This document shows, one piece after another, positions 60,074 to 64,000 of a DNA stretch of 64,000 nucleotides. Under the pieces are notes generated by a model. That model did no database searches. It was not told the DNA's origin and saw only the letters and a program-made list of their open reading frames with translations. The position numbers and the translations under genes are program-made. The first letter of the stretch is position 1, and every line of letters starts with the position of its first letter. The stretch is from an uncultured Collinsella sp. (GTDB lineage: Bacteria; Actinomycetota; Coriobacteriia; Coriobacteriales; Coriobacteriaceae): positions 124,001 to 188,000 of the forward strand of contig CAUFRO010000001.1 of NCBI GenBank assembly GCA_959027945.1. The letters are read 5' to 3'.

Positions 60074-62224
60074 TTAGTACTGGCTCTCGTGCTTGCTAAA
60101 GAAGTCGAAGCGCGGGGGCAGCGGCTTTACGCGGTGCTTGCCGGGCTTCTCGCCCAGGCTCTCCATAAACTCGTCCGTGGAGGCAAAGATGTTGTCCCAG
60201 CTAAAGAAGGCGACCGGGTTGATGTCGAAGTACTCGCAGATGAGCTCGCAGCCGGCCGGGACGATGCCATGCATGAGCACGGTCGCCACGCGCAGCTCGG
60301 CAAAGGCGTCGACCAGGGCCTGCGTCATGGCGGCGTTGGCTGGTTCGCCCTCGAGCTTGTTGGCGGCCTTGGAGGCGTCGCTCCAGCGCTTGTTGGCGGC
60401 GCGCAGGTAGTCGTCGCACACGGCGAGCGCACGGTGCGTCTCGAATTTGTACATGGCCTGCTCAAAGGCAAGGGCGGCCTGCTCGGCAGCCTCGACCACG
60501 GCAGCAGAGGCGGCACCGGCGGGAATGCAGCCGTTGCGATAGGGGCTCTCGTCGCCCTCCTTGACGGCGACGCCGTAGAAGCAGCTGCGGGCCAGGCGGT
60601 TGAAGACGCCGGTCAAAAGGGCGCTCTCCTTAAGGGCCGGATCGATGACGCGCTTGTCGTCGCAGGCACGCACCTCGTTGCCGTCCTTGTCCTTGCCGGT
60701 CACGCGGGTGTCGTATGCCTTGGGGCTAAAGCTCACCGGCTTCTCGGACAGGCCGAGCGACAGCCAGTGCGCGCGCATCTGCTCGCAGGTGTAGTGGTTG
60801 AGCAGGTCGTCTGCCGGCGGGGGAGGCGTCTGCGAAGACGAGCTGGCCTTTTTGCCCATGTAGAGCAGGTGGTAGCAGGCGCTGACGGTGCTCTGCGTGA
60901 GGTCCCAGCCCAGGGCCTCCCACATGGCGGTCTGCGCGATGCAGTAGAAATAGATGTTGTCCTGACCGATGAACTGGTAAATCTGAGCGTCGTCAGAGCA
61001 CCACCAGTCGCGCCAGTCGAGCGAGCTGTGCTGGTAGGTGGGTGCGGGCACCTGCGTGGAGTCGGCGGCGGGCTCGCCCATGAGGGCGGCATCCTGGGCG
61101 GCGACGCCCTCGGTCACGCCGGCGGCCTTGGCATCGCGCGCGAGCACGGTGCGCGTATAGCTGATGGGCGCCCACAGGCTCTCGGGCCAGCACCAGCAGG
61201 TGACGTCGGTCACGCCGTCGACCTCGGGAACCGGAACGCCCCAGTCGATGTTGCCGGTGATGCGGAAGGGCACGAGCGCCTTGCCGCTGCGGAAGCGCAC
61301 GCCGCCGTTGGCGAGCACCGCGTGGGCGTCGTCGCGCTCCTTCCAGCTGGGGAAGGTGACGGTAAAGCTGCTCTTGTTGCCCTCGGGCTCCAGCACGGTG
61401 TGCTCAGGAAGCTGATCCTCGACGGCATCGAAGGCCTCGCGGAACTTGTTCTGGATGTAGAGCTGGGCCGGCAGCAGCCACTCCTCCATGGTCTTGGAGA
61501 CCACGGAGCGAACCTGCGGGTTCTGGGCGAGCTTGGCGGTGTAGGTCTTCATAAAGTCGAGGTAGGCCGGCAGGTCGAAGTAGAGGTTGTCGACCGGGCG
61601 CAGCTCGGGCACCTCGCCGGTGAGCTGGCTTTTGGGCGCGATGAGCTCCTCGGGCTCAAACTGGTGGCCTAGGTCGCACTCGTCGGCATAGGCCTTCTCG
61701 GACTTGCAGCCCTGGATGGGGCAGCGGCCGATCACCTGACGGCCGTTGAGGAACGTGCCGGCCTTGGCATCGTAGAACTGCAGCGTGGAGCGCTTGGAGA
61801 TGGTGCCCCGCTCGTGCAGGCGCTTGATAATCTCGGCGGTCACCTCGTTGTGAATCTGCGCAGCCGGCTCAAGGCCCGAGCCGCCGTAGATGTCGCAGCT
61901 GATGTTGTAGTTGTTGAGGGTCGCGGCCTGGCGGGAGTGATTGGACTCGACATACTCGCCGATGGACTTGTCGTAGCCTTCGTTCTCCTTGAGCTTGCGG
62001 TAGCTCTCCATGATGGGCGAGCCGTAGCAGTCGGTGCCCGAGGTGAAGATGACGTTCTCGCGGCCCAGACGGTCGCGCAGGAAGCGGGCGAAGAAGTCGG
62101 CAGGGACAAAGACGCCGCCAACGTGGCCAAAGTGAAGGCCCTTGTTGCCGTAGGGCTCGCCGGCGGTAACGATGGCGCGGCGAGGCCAGCTGGGACGGTC
62201 GTTCATGGAGTATTTGGATGCCAT
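60074..62224 (-). CDS. metG: methionyl-tRNA synthetase-like class I tRNA ligase
   Basis: A 716-residue class I aminoacyl-tRNA synthetase. HFGH (31-34) matches the HIGH motif, with the zinc-knuckle-like CPIQGCKSEKAYADEC (about 175-190). The anticodon-binding domain of helices follows. The KMSKS loop is replaced by MGKKASSSSQTPPPP (about residue 455). Such serine-rich loops occur in some bacterial MetRS-like enzymes, so the protein may be active, but it is not textbook MetG. No C-terminal tRNA-binding EMAP domain is seen. GAAGGAG precedes the start. RsmB follows in the operon. Confidence 0.82.
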   Translation of the reverse strand: MASKYSMNDRPSWPRRAIVTAGEPYGNKGLHFGHVGGVFVPADFFARFLRDRLGRENVIFTSGTDCYGSPIMESYRKLKENEGYDKSIGEYVESNHSRQAATLNNYNISCDIYGGSGLEPAAQIHNEVTAEIIKRLHERGTISKRSTLQFYDAKAGTFLNGRQVIGRCPIQGCKSEKAYADECDLGHQFEPEELIAPKSQLTGEVPELRPVDNLYFDLPAYLDFMKTYTAKLAQNPQVRSVVSKTMEEWLLPAQLYIQNKFREAFDAVEDQLPEHTVLEPEGNKSSFTVTFPSWKERDDAHAVLANGGVRFRSGKALVPFRITGNIDWGVPVPEVDGVTDVTCWCWPESLWAPISYTRTVLARDAKAAGVTEGVAAQDAALMGEPAADSTQVPAPTYQHSSLDWRDWWCSDDAQIYQFIGQDNIYFYCIAQTAMWEALGWDLTQSTVSACYHLLYMGKKASSSSQTPPPPADDLLNHYTCEQMRAHWLSLGLSEKPVSFSPKAYDTRVTGKDKDGNEVRACDDKRVIDPALKESALLTGVFNRLARSCFYGVAVKEGDESPYRNGCIPAGAASAAVVEAAEQAALAFEQAMYKFETHRALAVCDDYLRAANKRWSDASKAANKLEGEPANAAMTQALVDAFAELRVATVLMHGIVPAGCELICEYFDINPVAFFSWDNIFASTDEFMESLGEKPGKHRVKPLPPRFDFFSKHESQY

Positions 62225-62356
62225 GGGACTCCTTCGCATATGGTGAGAGCGCGGCCGGGCGCAAGGCCTGGCGACGCAGTGGTCAATTCGTGCATATCGT
62301 TCGACATTATCGCACATGCGGGCGGGTGCGTGGCAGGGGCGCTATCCTAAGATGCT

Positions 62357-62923
62357 ATGAATGAGATTTCCAACATACATGCGTTTGAAGACGAGGATTT
62401 TCTGCACGCTTGCTTCGTGTGGGGGATGGTCGTCGTCGGCGTGTTTGCCGTGTGCCTGGTGCCGGTGTTTATGCTGCTGGGCGGGCCTGCGGATCTGGAT
62501 GCGGCTGACGCGGGCGGCTGGATGACTGTTGTGGGCTGGATAGTCGGCTTGGCTGCGATCTCAATGGCGTCGTTCGCCGTGCACGAGCTGGTGCACGCGG
62601 TGTTCTTTAAGCTGCTGGCGCCTGCGGGCGCGAAGGTGACCTTTGGGGCGAATCGCGAGACGGCGATGATCTATGCCTGCGCCGAGGGGATTGTGTATTC
62701 GCGCCGGCGGTATATGGCAATTTGCCTGGCGCCGACGGTTGTTGTGACGGCGGCGTTTGCCCTGGGATTTGCGTTCTCGGGCTATCCGCTGCTGTGCTAT
62801 CTGGCGGCCGGCTTGCATTTGTCGGGCTGTGTAGGCGACTGGTATTACGTGCGTACCATTTTGCGCGACCGCCGCATTTTTGCCTGCGAGGATACGTCCT
62901 TTGGCGTGCGCTTTTTTGGGTGA
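62357..62923 (+). CDS. DUF3267 family putative zinc-metalloprotein
   Basis: A 188-residue membrane protein with about four helices (WGMVVVGVFAVCLVPVFMLL and others) and a zinc-type HELVH at about residue 75 (AVHELVHAVFFKLL), followed by a cytosolic loop with SRRRYM. This is the layout of DUF3267, a putative site-2-protease-like family of unknown function. The ribosome site is weak (TAAGAT). It lies divergent from metG and upstream of queH. Confidence 0.82.
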   Translation: MNEISNIHAFEDEDFLHACFVWGMVVVGVFAVCLVPVFMLLGGPADLDAADAGGWMTVVGWIVGLAAISMASFAVHELVHAVFFKLLAPAGAKVTFGANRETAMIYACAEGIVYSRRRYMAICLAPTVVVTAAFALGFAFSGYPLLCYLAAGLHLSGCVGDWYYVRTILRDRRIFACEDTSFGVRFFG

Positions 62924-62933
62924 GGAGATGTCG

Positions 62934-63509
62934 ATGAAGTCGTTGTTGCTGCATGCGTGCTGTGCACCATGCTCGCTTGAGCCGGTTCGCCTGCTGCGCG
63001 AGGAGGGGTTTGAGCCCACGATTTGCTGGACCAACCCCAATATTCAACCGCGCGATGAATGGCAGCGTCGCCTAGACGAGCTGCGTCGGTGGTGTGCCGA
63101 TGGCGACATCGAGCTTATCGAGGCGGGGGAGGACCGTGAGCGCTGGGAGGCCGGCGTGGCACCGCTGGGTGCCGATCGGCCTCGTCGCTGTCGCGCGTGC
63201 TATGCCCTGCGCTTGGCCGAGGCGTGCCGCGTGGCCCAGGAGCGCGGGTTTGAGTTTGTGGGCACGACGCTCGCCGTCTCGCCGTACCAGCTGTTCGACA
63301 CCTGCAATGATGTGTTGGAGCGTCTGGCTGCCGCCCGCGGTCTCACTCCGGTGATTCGCGATTTTCGTCCGTATTACCCCGAGGCCACGCGTCGTTCGCG
63401 CGAGCTGGGCATGTACCGGCAGAATTACTGCGGCTGCCGATTCTCGGCCGTCGAGGCGGCCATGGACCGCGCCCGCATCCGCGACGAGCGCAAAGCGTCC
63501 AAAAAGTAG
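62934..63509 (+). CDS. queH: epoxyqueuosine reductase QueH
   Basis: A 191-residue enzyme that reduces epoxyqueuosine in tRNA to queuosine, a cobalamin-independent alternative to QueG. The Fe-S and metal cysteines are visible: HACCAPCS (C9, C10, C13) near the N-terminus and YCGC near the end, with a further RRCRACYALR pair. ATG 62934 is correctly spaced after GAGGAG; an ATG two codons earlier is too close. It precedes queA by 64 bases; both act in the same pathway, in reverse order. Confidence 0.93.
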   Translation: MKSLLLHACCAPCSLEPVRLLREEGFEPTICWTNPNIQPRDEWQRRLDELRRWCADGDIELIEAGEDRERWEAGVAPLGADRPRRCRACYALRLAEACRVAQERGFEFVGTTLAVSPYQLFDTCNDVLERLAAARGLTPVIRDFRPYYPEATRRSRELGMYRQNYCGCRFSAVEAAMDRARIRDERKASKK

Positions 63510-63573
63510 TTCTTTTGGGCTGGCAGCCTGCTAGGATGTAGGGCGGACTTTAGCTATATAAGGAGTATCCGAC

Positions 63574-64000
63574 GTGTCTATGCGTACCGATGATTTTGAC
63601 TACAACCTTCCTGAGGAACTGATTGCACAGGCTCCTGCCGATCCGCGCGACTCCTGCCGCCTGCTGGTGGTTGATCGCAAAGGCTCCCAGGCGGGAACGC
63701 CGCTGGAGCACGGCGGCACCGTTGAGCACCGCATCTTCCGTGACATCATCGACTATATCGAGCCGGGCGACGTGCTCGTCATCAACCAGACGCGCGTGAT
63801 GCCGGCCCGTCTTATCGGTCGCAAGACGGGCTCGGGCGGCGTGGTCGAAACGCTGCTGCTCAAGCGCCGCGAGGATTTTGACCCGCTGGGTCACGTTTGG
63901 GAGTGCCTGGTCAAGCCGGGAAAGCGCCTGAAGCCCGGTGCTCAGATTGAGTATCGTGCGGGCGGCGCCCATGCACCCGAGGGGGCTCCCGTGGTGCTGA
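63574..64000 (+). CDS. queA: tRNA preQ1 ribosyltransferase-isomerase QueA (partial)
   Basis: The start of QueA, which transfers ribose from SAM to 7-aminomethyl-7-deazaguanine in tRNA to give epoxyqueuosine, the substrate of QueH next door. The N-terminus MRTDDFDYNLPEELIAQAP, DSCRLLVVDRK, the FRDIIDYIEPGDVLVINQTRVMPARL motif and KRREDFDPLGHVWECLVKPGKRLKPG are diagnostic. GTG 63574 has AAGGAG eight bases upstream; an ATG two codons later is too far from it. About 142 codons are visible before the edge. Confidence 0.95.
   Translation, partial: MSMRTDDFDYNLPEELIAQAPADPRDSCRLLVVDRKGSQAGTPLEHGGTVEHRIFRDIIDYIEPGDVLVINQTRVMPARLIGRKTGSGGVVETLLLKRREDFDPLGHVWECLVKPGKRLKPGAQIEYRAGGAHAPEGAPVVL

Noticed and set aside
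1..64000. tRNA, rRNA or CRISPR loci
   Set aside because: Reading both strands by eye found no cloverleaf with a T-loop GTTCRA pattern, no rRNA signature and no regularly spaced short repeats.

Overview
The window is a 64 kb stretch of a high-GC, compactly coded bacterial chromosome. Gene content points to a Coriobacteriia member, most likely Collinsella or a close relative. The pointers are G+C-rich codons with strong AGGAGG-type ribosome sites, a Firmicutes-type class III fructose bisphosphatase, an fhs/fchA/folD one-carbon set, addAB instead of recBCD, Tat- and sortase-type surface proteins, and many small intergenic palindromes. This placement is an inference from content; no search was run. 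No rRNA, tRNA, CRISPR array, transposase or prophage was seen.

Layout. Positions 1-3314 hold a visibly A+T-rich, minus-strand operon unlike the rest. It encodes a radical SAM/SPASM peptide maturase, a maturation-system protein, an acyl-carrier-like protein, a 59-residue Cys-rich precursor peptide, and a fifth gene cut by the window edge. It resembles the clostridial 'Clo7bot' RiPP systems and is probably horizontally acquired. From 3635 to 10617 come fucO, an M42 peptidase, mnmA, cysK facing an Rrf2 regulator, a YvlD-like membrane protein and a TrpR-like protein. From 10837 to 25151 lie large DNA-metabolism genes: addB, addA, dnaE and a SWIM/SNF2 helicase. From 25317 to 32045 are a superoxide reductase, a NAD synthetase-like protein with a decayed active site, ruvC-ruvA-ruvB and fhs.

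Positions 32225-37488 hold hypotheticals, a cation-efflux protein, a convergent small-RNA/micro-ORF locus and a small HTH protein. A secreted PI-specific phospholipase C with a Tat signal and a sortase-like tail (37583-40072) and two tandem paralogous lipoproteins follow. fchA-folD, a C69 dipeptidase and a UbiB-type kinase lead to a cobalamin riboswitch that precedes two surface proteins carrying five DUF4430 (transcobalamin-like) domains. The right end carries two GtrA-like proteins, fbp, a DegV protein, a TIM-barrel protein, an RsmB-type methyltransferase with metG, and queH-queA for queuosine.

How genes work together. fhs, fchA and folD convert formate and tetrahydrofolate to methylene-tetrahydrofolate. 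AddA and AddB make the end-resection nuclease, and RuvABC resolves the resulting junctions. cysK and the divergent Rrf2 gene form a plausible CymR-CysK style cysteine switch. The riboswitch and DUF4430 pair suggests cobalamin-responsive surface capture of corrinoids. The left-edge operon looks like a complete peptide-modification system whose precursor is easy to miss because it is short and overlaps both neighbours.
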